Assembly (NCBI RefSeq): GCF_009870125.1
Contig: NC_046679.1
Span: 14,508,001 to 14,572,000 of the forward strand
Direction of reading: 5' to 3'
Origin: Drosophila pseudoobscura
Lineage: Eukaryota; Arthropoda; Insecta; Diptera; Drosophilidae
DNA: 64,000 nucleotides
Position 1 is the stretch's first letter, and each line of letters begins with the position of its first letter. Made by a program: the position numbers and the translations under genes. Positions 27,376 to 38,851 of the stretch are shown here, one piece after another. A model generated the notes under the pieces. That model made no database searches and was not told the origin of the DNA. It worked only from the letters and a program-made list of their open reading frames with translations.

Positions 27376-30333
27376 TTTGCGAATGCTTTGAAAGCTTTTG
27401 AATACTTATCGGAAATTTATGGGCCTCCTCCTCCTTCTCCACTGTCACCGTCTCCATCTCCATCTCCAGGTATTCAAACGACTTCATTTGCATTTGAAGT
27501 AGCTCTCTTTACGTTCATTTTTAAGACCTGTTAAGTACGTTCCGAGTAAATAATGACTACGGGAATATGCCACATAAATACAAGTTTTGTGGCACATTTC
27601 ATCCACACAAAAACCGGAAAAAAGGCAATTTAGATTAAGTCAACTTAATTAGGGTTATTAATTAGCACAAAGTTGTCCGTGCTCTGCTCTGCTCTGCTCT
27701 GTACTGCTGAGGCATCTGCCTCACATCCAGATACAAATACGACACATGAGGCAGGGGACAGGGGATTTGGGATAGGGGATAATAAGTCAGCTGCAGGGCA
27801 GGGTCGTTGTCTACAAGGATATACTCGTAAACCTGAGCGGAGCAAAGCATCAACCTGAGCCGACTGACAGCATGGACGACAAGGACTTGGAGCCGCATAA
27901 TTACATGAACATTGTTGCATGATGTACGCTCCTGGAAATATGCTTATGGCCGTTTATGCCGATGCTCTTTTGTTCCATTTGCGTGGGCTGTGAGGAGCGG
28001 CCTTGATGCCCCAGCAAGCTGGGGGCTACAACTGTAACTGCGCGCCTCAGTCCTGTCTGTCTGTGTGTCTGCATGGCTTCCTGTTCGCTTAGTTGCAACC
28101 TCAAGCGCCCTTCACTGCCACACAAAGCCCAAGCACACATGGAGCACAGACAAAAGCGCAACAAAACAGCGGCATGAACATGACCCTTTAAACAAAAAGC
28201 GAATGACAACCAACACATAACGAACCAATGTGGCATAGATTTTAAGCAGAAGCCGAAAGCAGAAAGCACCCACGCTTATGGAAAGACGAACTCTGGGAGG
28301 CACTTAAGCGTGCCACAATAGCAACAGAAACCGACTCTCGGCTGAAGTCAACTCAAGACGGGACTGTGTCTGGTTGAATCTTCAATTGCAAAACCGCAGA
28401 AACAGACAAACACTCCACACTGCCGCGCTGCCACACAAGCCACATGGCCCACACACACACACACACGCCTCCACATTGACACTTTTACACATGTCCTTTT
28501 GCAGATTTGATGGGTGGAGTGTCGGAGTGTTGCTCGAATGAAGATGAAAGCTTGTCCTGTGGCGTTGCTTATGTATTTAGTTACATTTGCAATATAAAAT
28601 ATTCATACATTTGCTTAGCAGCGAGTACTTTTACCGCTCACTGTTGCGCACCAAGCCGCACAGACTGGAAAACCGGATGCCACCAAGCCAGCAACCGGCA
28701 GGGTCCGCTCTCTCTCCCTCTCTCTCCGCCTCTCATTCGTGGTGCGTGTGTGTCTGTGGATTTTATGGGGGCAGGGGGTGGCCTGTTCTACCTACCCTTC
28801 ATCTATGCACATTTATCTCCTCACATCTCGGGGTCTGGTCTTCACAATTTGCTTACATTTCACAATTTTCAACTTTCTCTCGAGTACAATTCAACATTTT
28901 CCAGAGCAAAGTCTACGGTCTGCACCCCTCGGCGCGCAGCCTTTCCACTTTCTATAGTTGCCATCTTTCTGTGCCTGTGTGTGTGTGTGCTTTTGGTTCC
29001 CTTTTGAATTTTAGTTAAAAGTTTTTTCCACTCGGTTTGTTGGCCAAACAAATGCGTTCTGCGTTCTGCAGTTCGGCTTGAAAAAACACAGAGTCACCCA
29101 CTTTTCCATCAACAGCTTAACGATTCAACGACTAGGACAAAATTGTGAGGCACTGTACCCCTTTCTTTTCAGCCAAAGCATCAAACCCTTGCCTAAACAT
29201 TGAGGGGTTTCTTTGGGGACAATTTTAATCACTTATAAACGGGTTTATATCTTTCATTTCCTAGAGCAACGATTCCACGAAAACTAATAGACCCGCTCTA
29301 CCCTGTAGAGAAGGGCTTTCTGCGCCAGGGGAACCGGAATGAATAGGCCATTTACATAATAACTATTCCGCATGGAGGACGACCGCAATAGAACATTAAC
29401 TAATATCACCGACAGTTTCCTGCGGCAGCAGCATCCATCCACAAGGGTCCGAAAAAGGGTTGCCGCTGCCCCATTTAAGGGCTTTAAGAACTTAAATGTC
29501 AGCAGAATGGAAATGATTTCATTAGATTAGTGAGGTATAGTTTGGGTGAACTTTAGCTCCGGAATGTGAAAAATTCAATTTAAAACATTCGATGAGATCG
29601 ATATATCCCTTTGGGCTGTGTGGGATTTGAAACTGATTTATTGATTGCCCTGAGATCAACGCACTAAACCTTTGACAGAATATTAAAACTGATTTGATTG
29701 AAAACCATACACAAATCTGGTTAGTTTCAATTCCATTTTTAGGGGAATGTGGCTGAAGGGGTGGCTGGGACTCGGACAGTGGCGGGAACGAGTCAATCGA
29801 GGGAGTTAAGCCAATTCAGAAATTGCTATTCAATTAAATGTGGCTCGGGGGCAAGATCAACATTCAGCGGCATAACAAAGTGTTGTTTATGTGGAATTAA
29901 TTTCAATGCAATCTACCAAAAAGAAACGAGTATCAAATCGAATTATGCTAATTAAATGAGCAATGCACAAAACGAGAGAGAGCAGGCAGCAGGCAGAAGG
30001 CAGCAGCCAGAAGTTGGCCAACTGGTTGACTTATTTGTGTCGCACGATTAAGCCAGGAGTCAGGAGCCGCTTTTATTTCATTTTTACCCTCAGAAATTTC
30101 CTCCCTTTTGATGGGCGACCGTTGGCCTCTTCCTCTTTTGGCCTCTTTTGGCCTCTTTGTAGTTGCTGGTTAACCGTTCGGGGCTTTTGTCAACCACTCG
30201 ACACGCTTTTAATCCTAATTAATCCTTTTCCAGCGAAAAGTTGGACAGCCGGACTTAAAGGACAACCAAATACTTGAAAGTTGGCCCGAAATGTCGACAT
30301 TGGCACCTTTTCGACTTGTCGCAAATTAACTCA
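27376..30333. other. Non-coding, no supported gene
   Basis: Contains CTCTG pentamer repeats at 27680-27702, a CA run at 28450-28466 and CT-rich stretches near 28710-28735. No exon supported. Confidence 0.45.
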
Positions 30334-30502
30334 ATGGGCACGACACCAGCAGGAGAGCTGAGGAGGAATAATTTAATTATGCCCATTCCGCTCGACAAGT
30401 TCACGGAGACCATCCATCCGTCCAGCCGTGACGTACTCTCCCAGGACTCGTGTGTGAAGGCGTTCAAAAGTCAGTATTTCCGCCTCACTCAACTCTTTTC
30501 AG
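30334..30502 (+). other. Possible first coding exon of an unknown plus-strand gene
   Basis: Open from an ATG at 30334 to a CAG/GTAAAT junction at 30502/30503. From codon 16 on, third positions are strongly C/G-rich (about 23 of 28), which is typical of fly coding sequence. The reading includes MPIPLDKFTETIHPSSRD. The junction CTCTTTTCAG/GTAAAT could equally be an acceptor or a zero-length recursive splice site. The opposite strand also has an open frame over the same bases, with weaker codon bias. No family recognised and no second exon found. Confidence 0.22.
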
Positions 30503-33500
30503 GTAAATGAAAACCTGTTCTACTGCTGTCTCATCGCCTGGAGTTTACTGGAGGGAATTACCACACCTATATGGTATGTGGATAGCCGCATGGATGGATG
30601 AACCACTGGGATCTGCGATGACTCTCGAGAATCCTGGCATCAGGGAACTATTTAAGCTGCTGGAAAACTTAAGGGAGCCGAAAGGAATTTACTTCTCTTT
30701 GTTCTTTTGTTGAACTGTAATTCCAATAATAATGTATACATTTCCGCATTTTCCATACCAGCTTACAATGGTGTTTGTTTTTCTAATCCTCTTTCGCCTT
30801 GGTTTTCTTTGGGGCCTTTGAAATACAATATTTATTTGGCTATCCTGGGAGAATAATCCTTTATTTGTGATGGAAAGTGTTAAGAAAAGAAATTCCATTA
30901 AATTTTCATAGGATTTGTTTTCGAGAAGAGAATATTTTGTAATCATATAATCCTTATAGAAACAAGGGTGATATTCACCATATAATCATCCAAAGATATA
31001 TTATTAACGAACAATCAAGTTGTCACAACAAATCCCTCTATAAATGTTGAACTCCCTGAACTACTCGCACCATTAGCGCTTTGTCGAAATGGGCAGCCCT
31101 GACCCATTTCTATGGCCTCCCCTTTCGAGTGTCACGCGTGGCGTATGCGTAATGTGTGTTATTAAATTTGTTTCTAATTGCCGTCGGCTCGTAACAGGTA
31201 ACCGGGCTTGGAGTGGCCACCAGTACTTGTGTTGCTCCCTGAAAATACAAGTATTTGCGTGGCAACGTCCATGTGGCACCGGGCACGAGGCAACACCCGC
31301 CTGCGGTAGGCATTTCGGTGTATTATTATATAATCAATACACAAATTGGGGGCAAAGCAAAGCCAAAAGCCTTTAATTGAATTTCAAATCGGTAAACAAT
31401 TCGGTTTTCGGCCAGAACCTCAGAGCTGCCACAAAAAGAGTCAACTTCAGTGCCACAAAATAAAACCAAAATACAATTTTGGTCTAAAAATAGCAAAGGA
31501 AAATGTTGGAAAAACTAAAAAAGGAAAAGTCGAACACAACAGAAGAAAATTATAGAAAAAACTACGGAAAGCGGTAAAAGGATATGTGAGCAGACAGAGG
31601 GAGTGGGAAATGGAAAAAGCGGGGGGGCCGGAAGGCAGGGAAAGCAGTGGAATCAGGAGGACATGTGGCACAGCAAAATTTATGCGTTCGCAGGGAAAGC
31701 GACACAACCTCAGACAATAATTTTCGCCATGGGAGTCGAGCAAAAAACAAATTTAGGACGAGAGCCAAAGCCAAAGCGAATCGGGCCACGTTTTATGCTA
31801 TTCCCTTTATCTTTCTACTTCCTTTTTGCTCCCTTTTTCGTATGTTGTTTCCGTCGAAAAGCCATGGAAAAAGCGGTGAGGTGGGGAAGAGTCTCGGGGG
31901 TAGAGGCAAGCCAAGTAAACGTGGCCAAAACTTTGCGAAATCGCGACTCAAAGTGGCTAAGACGGATAAGCGCCGCACAAAACGGCAACCGATGAACTTT
32001 TCCCCCGTGCTGGTGCTCGGTACTTTCTTCCAATATCTTGTCGGTTGTTTTTCCGTGTATCTAAAAGTCTCACGACAGCTGCAGCAGCACCAGCTTCCAG
32101 GACATGGCGTACAGGTTGTTTTCTGGCCATGTCATCCGTTTTCGATAGCTAAAGTTTACAACTATTCTTTTTTGAGGGACATCTATTAATAGATTTTCTT
32201 CCAAAACTATCTCACTCTCTATCGATGCAATCTAATATACGTATACGTAATATGACTTACCAATTCTGTTTTTGCCTTTGATTTGTTGGGTGAGTCGTCT
32301 GTAAGCGAGCAAAGGAAATACATTTCAATCTATGAAAAGTTATAGGCATGGTAAATAGATTATAAATAATCTCAGAATCTCAAATTAGCTGAAGCAGGAG
32401 AAAATAGGGGCTATATTTTTGAACGCGTCAGATCGAATTAGAGTCAGTTTTATCTGTCATTCAATTGCTATCTCAACCTTTCGTTCCCTCTGCAGCTGCC
32501 ACTGAATCAATAAGCAGAAATGAAATGGTCTCCAGGGCAACGACAGCGGGGCGTTTAAATAAATGAATTGCTGATTAAATAAAGTTGGACAAAGACGGAA
32601 GGCAGGACATGCGAAATGACAGGACAAAGACGGAAGGCAGCAAAGGCAGGACATGCGGCATGACATATGAGGGAATGGGAAATGCTAACAAACAACGAAA
32701 TGAAATGCAAAGAATGCCCAAGAATTTGTGGAACAAAATAAACTTGTAAAAATGGGCCAAAGGTTGTGGGGATTTCGTAAAGACAATGAGAGAATCATAG
32801 ACAGAGAATGAGAGGGGCAGAGGGAGAGGGCATTGGGACAAGGTTAAACCAGATGCCGACGCGACCAGCGAAATGTGCGCAGAGACACCATTTTATGGCC
32901 AATGATGGAGGACACCGCCGGACGGCGGACGCCGGACGCCAGACGTAGAGCCTACGCCGAGAATGAAGGAACAATAACAAAAACAAATACACGTACATAT
33001 GTATGTCCTCGCAGAAAAGCCAATGAACGTCATTTAACGGCAGACACTGTAGGGACGAGGGTAAAGCCAGAGGGGAGCACGGGCACGTGCCGCGAAAAGA
33101 GTGTGAAGCGAAAGAGCAAACAAACGGCCGAGAACCTGGAAGTGCATGCCGCATGGCGGAGGGGTAATCGGCCGCGGCGAGGACTATTTATAAGCGCCGG
33201 CCGCACCGAAATCGGGACTCCATATACCATATAAATCCGTGCGACCTTAACCTTCCCCGCATTACATAAAAAATACAAACGAGGGGATTCCCACGAGATT
33301 CGAAATGTTGGTCGGGTCGGGTGTGTGGGGCCACAGACAGGTACGGTGGGGCACTTTAAAAGCTTTTAGGCGGCAGAAGGCTCTCTCTCTCTCTCTGCCA
33401 TTCATATCCTTCTTCACTTAGCTAATACAGTTTTTCGTCTAAAGCGAATTGGGTTCTTTATTAGCTAAAGTGTGACTTTGAATAGAGATTGCGACAATTT

Positions 33501-35499
33501 TGAAATTGGATCACTGAGGATCTATTATCCATTGGATATAAATTCCAAATATCGTATTTGAATGCATTGAATGTAAGAAAAGGTAAACTCAGCGATATTT
33601 TAGGGAAATTCGGAAACGCTTGGTATTTCTGCTTTTATAATTTTTATTCTTTTGAAATTGTTCTATACTTAGTTTCAGCCAAGAAAAACTAAACAAGGAT
33701 GTTTTTCTACTACAATCGAGTTGTAAATGAAATAATAATCTTAGTAGACTTAATAATAAATAGTTTAAAAGTTATCCAATGAGCAATGCCCACATATCAT
33801 TATAAAAAGCCGATAATTAACCTAATTGGAGTTCTCAAAAGTTGTCAAAAGTGGAATTTATTGCCCTAAGGCTCTAAGCTACTATCCGGAATTACTTTTC
33901 TCAAACCTCAAAAACAGCAACACAATCTCTTGTTCCCAAAAAACAGAGGGATACAATGGCCAGAGAGTAACAATAACAAACAAATAAGTCAATAAATTTG
34001 ACAACATTTTTTGTAAAATCCTCAAAGGAAAGACTCGCCAGTGGGGCGGGATCTACGGGTGAGTGCCAGAAGTGATGCCATTAAAATGAAGTAAAAGACT
34101 TGCCCTGGCAGTGGTCTGGTCGTTTGGGGCAAGTGTAGCCGGGATGTAGGTGGGGTCCATCTCCCTGGATGCGAATGAACCGTTGACAAAGTCAATGCTA
34201 AAAAAAAGGAGAAAGAAAAAAACAGAAACCTAATGGATTTCACAGACACTTTGGCAGGCCGTCTGGCGGGACTCCAAGAAAAAGGGCAACCCAAGGAAAG
34301 TAGCGCGCGTGAAAAGCGGGAAAATGCGTGAAAGCAGGCGGCAGCACTCCAAGTAATTTGCCTTAGGTATTGCACGTCACAGAAAAGTTTGTGTTTTACT
34401 TTTTGGCGGTGGGGGGGAGGGGGCTGTGATGCTGAATGTGCTCCCCAGAGGCAACCGCAACAACAAAAAGTTGCTAAAAAGTAAGGTTGCCGCCGCTATC
34501 GTCGCACCTACCCTCCCCGGCGAATGCTAATACTGCTATCGCTACACACTACACACAACACACTCCCCTCTCCTCCCCACGAATAACACTCGTATTCGTA
34601 TGACATTCAAGGGTAAAATATTTTATAATTCGCACATTTCGGGGGGATTTGGGGTCCGGCCCGCGTTCTGCTTTACATTCGAGATACTAATTTGTGTGCT
34701 TGTGGGTGTATCTGTGTGCGCTGTGTTCTTTGTTGTGGGCCTCGTCAGACTGTGTGCGTATTTGTGTTTGGTTTTTGGTTGGATTGTTTACTCAGCACTC
34801 AGCTGAGAGGCCCAGAGGCACAACACTCAGACCCCCACACTCACATTGAGCTTTTACGCCGAGTTCAAATGCATTCACATTCACATTCACTTTGGCGTTC
34901 TCTTCTTGTTGTTTTTCCGAGTTCTGTGTTTTTGTCGCGTTTCGTTGTTGCGCTGCTGGCTGATAACACGCGCTGGCAAGCGGCGCTACAGCCGGCGGTG
35001 GCAAGAGGGCACTGACAGGCGGTCGGGCGGACTGGTGGCCGGGTGGCCGGGTGATGGGCGGGTGGTTGGTGGCGACAACGGAGGCAAATTACTTTGCACT
35101 GCACTTGACAACACAACAACTACTATAACTAATATAATACTATATACCAAGAACATACGTACTATAATTTAATTTACGCGCCAGTTGGAATGTTTAGTTT
35201 TTTGATTTGATACGAGATTACGCTGGCTGTTTGTTTGTTTCTCACATTGATTAGACCAGGCTGGTCCAGGGGATTTTGAGATGGATTTCTCTGTTCGATT
35301 GGTATTATGCAAAAACAGTTTGATTCACTTTTTTCGCTCTGTGCTGTGGTGTTCCGTTCTTTTGGGTTTTACAACCGGCGGCAACACGCGCACGCACGCA
35401 CGCACACCGCCTTGTGGCAGCTGGGCGGCAGGGCGGGGGGCAAGAGGCGTGGCGTGGCACTGGACGAGGCCGGCGTGCGGTGGGCGGTGTGACGACTGT
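30503..35499. other. Non-coding, no supported gene
   Basis: Contains a CT run at 33379-33396, a GAGAGGGGCAGAGGGAGAGG stretch near 32810-32830 and CACG repeats at 35391-35406. The open frame 31647-32189 has no codon bias and no recognisable motif. Confidence 0.45.
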
Positions 35500-35950
35500 C
35501 CCGATTTCCGACGCAACACAACCCACGAGCTTCGAGCTTTGCACAGCGCGACAACAACTTTAGCACTGAGAGAATAATTCTGTGCGGGACACTGTCCCCA
35601 AAAAGCTGGCAGGCGCTCTCACTCTACCTTTCTCTCTCTCTCTATATCAGTCTCTCTATCTGTCTGTCTGTCTGCAGCGTATTGGAGCTTTGAACGCGCT
35701 TTGGTGGCTGCTGCCGCTGCTGCTGCTGCTGCTTTCAGCGCTTCTTTTTCGCTGCTCCAGTTCGCTTTGGCGCCCGAAAACAACTGAAACGCTGCCTTGG
35801 TTGGCGCTTAGCAGCAGCGAAGCCAGCAAGCGTTCCCAGCAGCAGCAGCTGACATTCGGCTTTGTTTACTGTTATTTGGCTCAAGCTTTCTGCCTTCTCT
35901 CTCTTTCCTCGGCAGGAGAGCGCTTTTCAATGGCTTTCACGCATTTCTGT
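35500..35950 (-). promoter_or_regulatory. Candidate GAGA-rich promoter and 5' leader, possibly for Pde6
   Basis: Read on the minus strand, this is CAG-rich leader-like sequence with an initiator-like TTTCAGTTGTT (A at about 35785) and a GA run at 35630-35645 (GAGA-factor type). It is the last gap before the next minus-strand gene (36512-37252) and lies upstream of the Pde6 start. No TATA box. Assignment to Pde6 is inference from orientation only. Confidence 0.3.
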
Positions 35951-36511
35951 GGCTTACAGTGCTTCCAAATTTATGTTATTCTAGCGGTGTTATATTCCAC
36001 TATAAAAACTACCTGAAGCAAAAATTATAGGAATTCTTTGGATCCTTATGGATGGATTAATTCTGAAATTTTAATAAAGAAAAGGGTAATAGTATTGTTA
36101 ATTGGTCATAATTTAGAAGACTATTCATACAGCCATGCCTAAATCGTAAAAAGTAGTGGCTTTTTTCAATAAAATAACCAATTTTACAAAGTATTTCAAT
36201 TGAACAAAAAGATACACAATCAAGGCACATACGTGTATTTCCCAAAATATCTGCCAGACTCTAGCACCACTGTGCAGCCCCTCCGTTCAGCGCAGGCGCC
36301 ATCTAAGGAGCCTCGTTCGGATGTCGAACTATAAAGCCGAATAGTTGTTGCTGGAACGGAGGTTCCCAACTGAATCGTTTGAAGCGAAGCCATGACATTG
36401 GTAACAGCCAAAGAGAAATGTTAGTAGTGAAAAGGAGTAATCGTAGAATACTTTTGGGGTGCTTGGAAAACGATAATGTGGGAGAACATGGAGGAGATTG
36501 CCGCGTCGGAA
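35951..36511. other. Intergenic, nothing recognised
   Basis: AT-rich spacer that probably includes the 3' UTR of the following minus-strand gene. No clear polyadenylation signal identified. Confidence 0.5.
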
Positions 36512-37252
36512 TCAGAGAAACTCGTTCACTTTGGTTGCCTCTGTCGGTGTCGGTGTGGCGGCGGCCTCAGCCTCCCCCCCTTCATCGTTCTGCTGGTCAT
36601 CATCCTCCTCGGGGTCTTCCTCCTCTTCCGGTTCCGGTTGGTGTTCCGCCACATGGACGCCATCCTCGCAGACGGCCAGCGATTTGCGCTCCAGCAGCGG
36701 ACGCGGCAGGCGGGGCAGAAAGGCCGAGCAAAAGGTCCCAATGGTCTCGCAGTGACCGGGCGCATTGGTGACCACAAACGCACAGGTCTGGATGATGTCA
36801 TGTGGAGTATTGTCCATATACCGGAACACAATGTGATGCTCCTCGATTTCTGCGCGCCTAACCACTTTTCCGTGCAATCTGCCCGGAGGGGGAAAGCCGC
36901 AATTAACGAATCGGAATGCGCAAAGCGTGCAAATTGGTGTCTCACCCGACTGGCTCGCCGGGAATCTTCATTTCCAGCTCCTCATATTTGGCTAGGACAT
37001 AGTCGAAGCGCTCTTTGGCATCTGCCTCCTCCATCTGTGGGAATTTGGGTGAATGTAGTGGAAAAATAAATAGTTCCGGGGCATAGTACTCACATCTTCA
37101 ATGCAGTGGTCCATTGGGGGAACGCATAGGGACACCTGTCATACGGTGGGACAGTCATTAAAGTAACCTTAATCTACGATTTGCCGACTTACCCCCAGAC
37201 CAGCCATCGATGTAAGCCCCAGGCTGAGTAGCAAGCAGCTCCACAATTCCAT
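36512..37252 (-). CDS. Small secreted protein with six cysteines and acidic tail, unknown function (four exons)
   Basis: Exons 37252-37193, 37135-37094, 37034-36946 and 36878-36512 join in frame through GTAAGT, GTGAGT and GTGAGA donors and CAG acceptors to give 184 residues. The N-terminus (MELWSCLLLSLGLTSMAGLG) is a signal peptide. The mature part has six cysteines (CVPPMDHC, QTC, GHC, TFC, AVC), which would allow three disulfides. The last 35 residues are Glu/Asp-rich (EEEEDPEEDDD). The cysteine spacing does not fit odorant-binding proteins. No membrane segment. The secreted location is inferred from the signal peptide; the role is unknown. The splice model rests on four exons that agree in phase, so the structure is likelier than any single open frame here. 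Confidence 0.72.
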
Positions 37253-37800
37253 GGCTAATCCGCTCACTGATCAGCAACGACTAACCGCAGCCAATGCCGC
37301 TGCCGCTGGTCAGCAGCGGCAGGTCGGCAAAGCTTCAAATATGAATACTTATTATTCATTAGGTCCGGTCCATTGTTCTCGCTCCGCTTCAGAGTAAGAT
37401 GTGACGTCACGATAATTATTCAAAAAGCAATTCGAGTACGAAACAAATATGCTCGTGGCATGGCAAAAACTCTCACGCAAAGCCGTAAATTCCCTTACAC
37501 TCGTAATATTCGTACACCATTCAAATGGTTTCTGTAACTCGCTCCAAGCGAATGAGAGTTCTCCAACAAACGACACGAGTATATTCAACTTTGGAAATAT
37601 GTATGCACAGCCAATAAATACTCCAAATAAATACGAGTACTCCATTTATTTACATTCCGAAAACGCAAATTTCATTGCAAATAATAGCAGAACGAAATTG
37701 CATTCATTATTGTAAAAATGTATGTTTGGAAACAAAACACAAGCTGCCTAAATTTTGTGCCTAATTAGTGAAGATCCAGTGCAATCAGCTCAAGCGGGGC
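37253..37800. other. Intergenic spacer
   Basis: Upstream of both the minus-strand gene ending at 37252 and the plus-strand gene starting at 37855, so it holds both promoters. No TATA box evident for the left gene. AT-rich; an open frame at 37449-37715 lacks coding features. Confidence 0.5.
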
Positions 37801-37808
37801 TATAAAAG
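37801..37808 (+). promoter_or_regulatory. TATA box of the 37855 gene
   Basis: TATAAAAG 54 bp before the ATG. Followed by TCAGTG near 37819 and by ATTATTATTCAGATCAGAT, which is shared with the promoter of the next gene. Confidence 0.75.
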
Positions 37809-37854
37809 CGTTGTGTCTGTCAGTGGGGATTATTATTCAGATCAGATCGCCAGC

Positions 37855-38268
37855 ATGAGAGCCATAGCGCTGTGGAGCTGGACCCTGTTGGCCATTTGTG
37901 GCATGGTCTCCTTGGGCAGTGCTGCGACTGGAACTACTTCCAGTTCTAGTTCCACCAGCTCCCCTGGAGTAAGTTCTAGCTCCACCTCATCAACCGGCAT
38001 CAGTTCCAGTAGCACCCCATCAGCCGCCATTCCGAGCCCCTCTTCTACAACTGAAGCCTCAGCGAGTGTCTCCGCCCCAGCAGCATCCATCAGCAGTTCC
38101 AGTGTAGACTCCTCCGCAGCGGCCACTAGCAACACTGCTAAAAGGAAGGCAGCGGCCAGAAAGAAAGCAGCGGCCAGAAAGAGGGCTGCCAAATGGAAGG
38201 CCATCAGAAGGAAGGCCGCAAGAAAGAGGGCCGCCAGAAGGAGGAACCGCTGGAGACAGCGCCAATGA
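37855..38268 (+). CDS. Small secreted Ser-rich protein with Lys/Arg-rich tail
   Basis: 137 residues, no intron. Residues 1-23 form a signal peptide (MRAIALWSWTLLAICGMVSL). Residues 24-95 are Ser/Thr/Ala/Pro-rich (mucin-like, probably O-glycosylated). Residues 96-137 are a run of Lys, Arg and Ala (AKRKAAARKKAAARKRAAKW and on) with no acidic residue. It lacks the CIDC motif of its cousins further right but shares their plan of signal peptide, Ser/Thr block and basic tail. The ATG at 37855 is chosen because the signal peptide starts there and the TATA box sits 54 bp upstream; the longer frame from 37768 would run through the TATA box. Glue-like or mucin-like secretion is a guess from composition. 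Confidence 0.8.
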   Translation: MRAIALWSWTLLAICGMVSLGSAATGTTSSSSSTSSPGVSSSSTSSTGISSSSTPSAAIPSPSSTTEASASVSAPAASISSSSVDSSAAATSNTAKRKAAARKKAAARKRAAKWKAIRRKAARKRAARRRNRWRQRQ

Positions 38269-38787
38269 TCTGTAAATATCCTATCTTATCAACAAATCTT
38301 ATAAATACATTTCTAGTGAACAATCAGTAAATTTCTACATCGCATACAAACACAGTATGAAAACCTAGTTTAAAAGAGACCATAGAATAATTAGAAGCTT
38401 TCCTTCTATCACCTTTCCTTTTACTTAGATTATCACTTACCATTCTTCCATTTCACACTCTATTCCGTTGGTTGGGAGGATACATTAATTGGCCGGGATC
38501 TCTTTAATCTTTCGTAGGAAATATGTACATTCCAGTGCCCTTCACTTGCAATCAGTCTGTTTAACCGTGCTTTTCAGTCATTTTAATTCTCCACATCGTC
38601 CATTACAATACAAATAATATGCTGAACCATTCCAAGCACAAAAGTATATTCAACTCTAAAGATAAACAGCAAAGTGGGACTCTACGCAAATTTCTATGCA
38701 AATATTACGATAACCAAATTATACTTCTTCAGCTTGGTGGTGCCTAATAAATTGTGGGCTCCGGTGAAAGATCCAGTAAGATAAGGC
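38269..38787. other. Intergenic spacer with 3' end of the 37855 gene
   Basis: ATAAATAC at about 38301 may serve as a variant polyadenylation signal. Otherwise AT-rich without recognisable content. Confidence 0.45.
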
Positions 38788-38795
38788 TATAAAAG
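38788..38795 (+). promoter_or_regulatory. TATA box of the porin-like chimeric gene
   Basis: GGCTATAAAAGG, 64 bp before the ATG. ATTATTGTTCAGATCAG follows, nearly identical to the sequence at the same place in the 37855 gene. Confidence 0.75.
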
Positions 38796-38851
38796 GCAGG
38801 CATCTGGCAGATTATTGTTCAGATCAGCTTTAGCTGTGAAAGGAAGTCACT

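Noticed and set aside
30255-30467. Minus-strand frame over the 30334 candidate exon
   Set aside because: Third-position bias favours the plus strand over the same bases.
31647-32189. 180-residue open frame (plus)
   Set aside because: No codon bias, no recognised motif; overlaps other equally long frames on both strands.
35582-36016. 144-residue Leu-rich open frame (plus)
   Set aside because: Arises from CTG/CT repeats; the minus strand reads better as a promoter and leader.
36512-37252. Odorant-binding protein assignment for the six-cysteine protein
   Set aside because: Cysteine spacing does not match the C1-x(~25-30)-C2-x3-C3 pattern.
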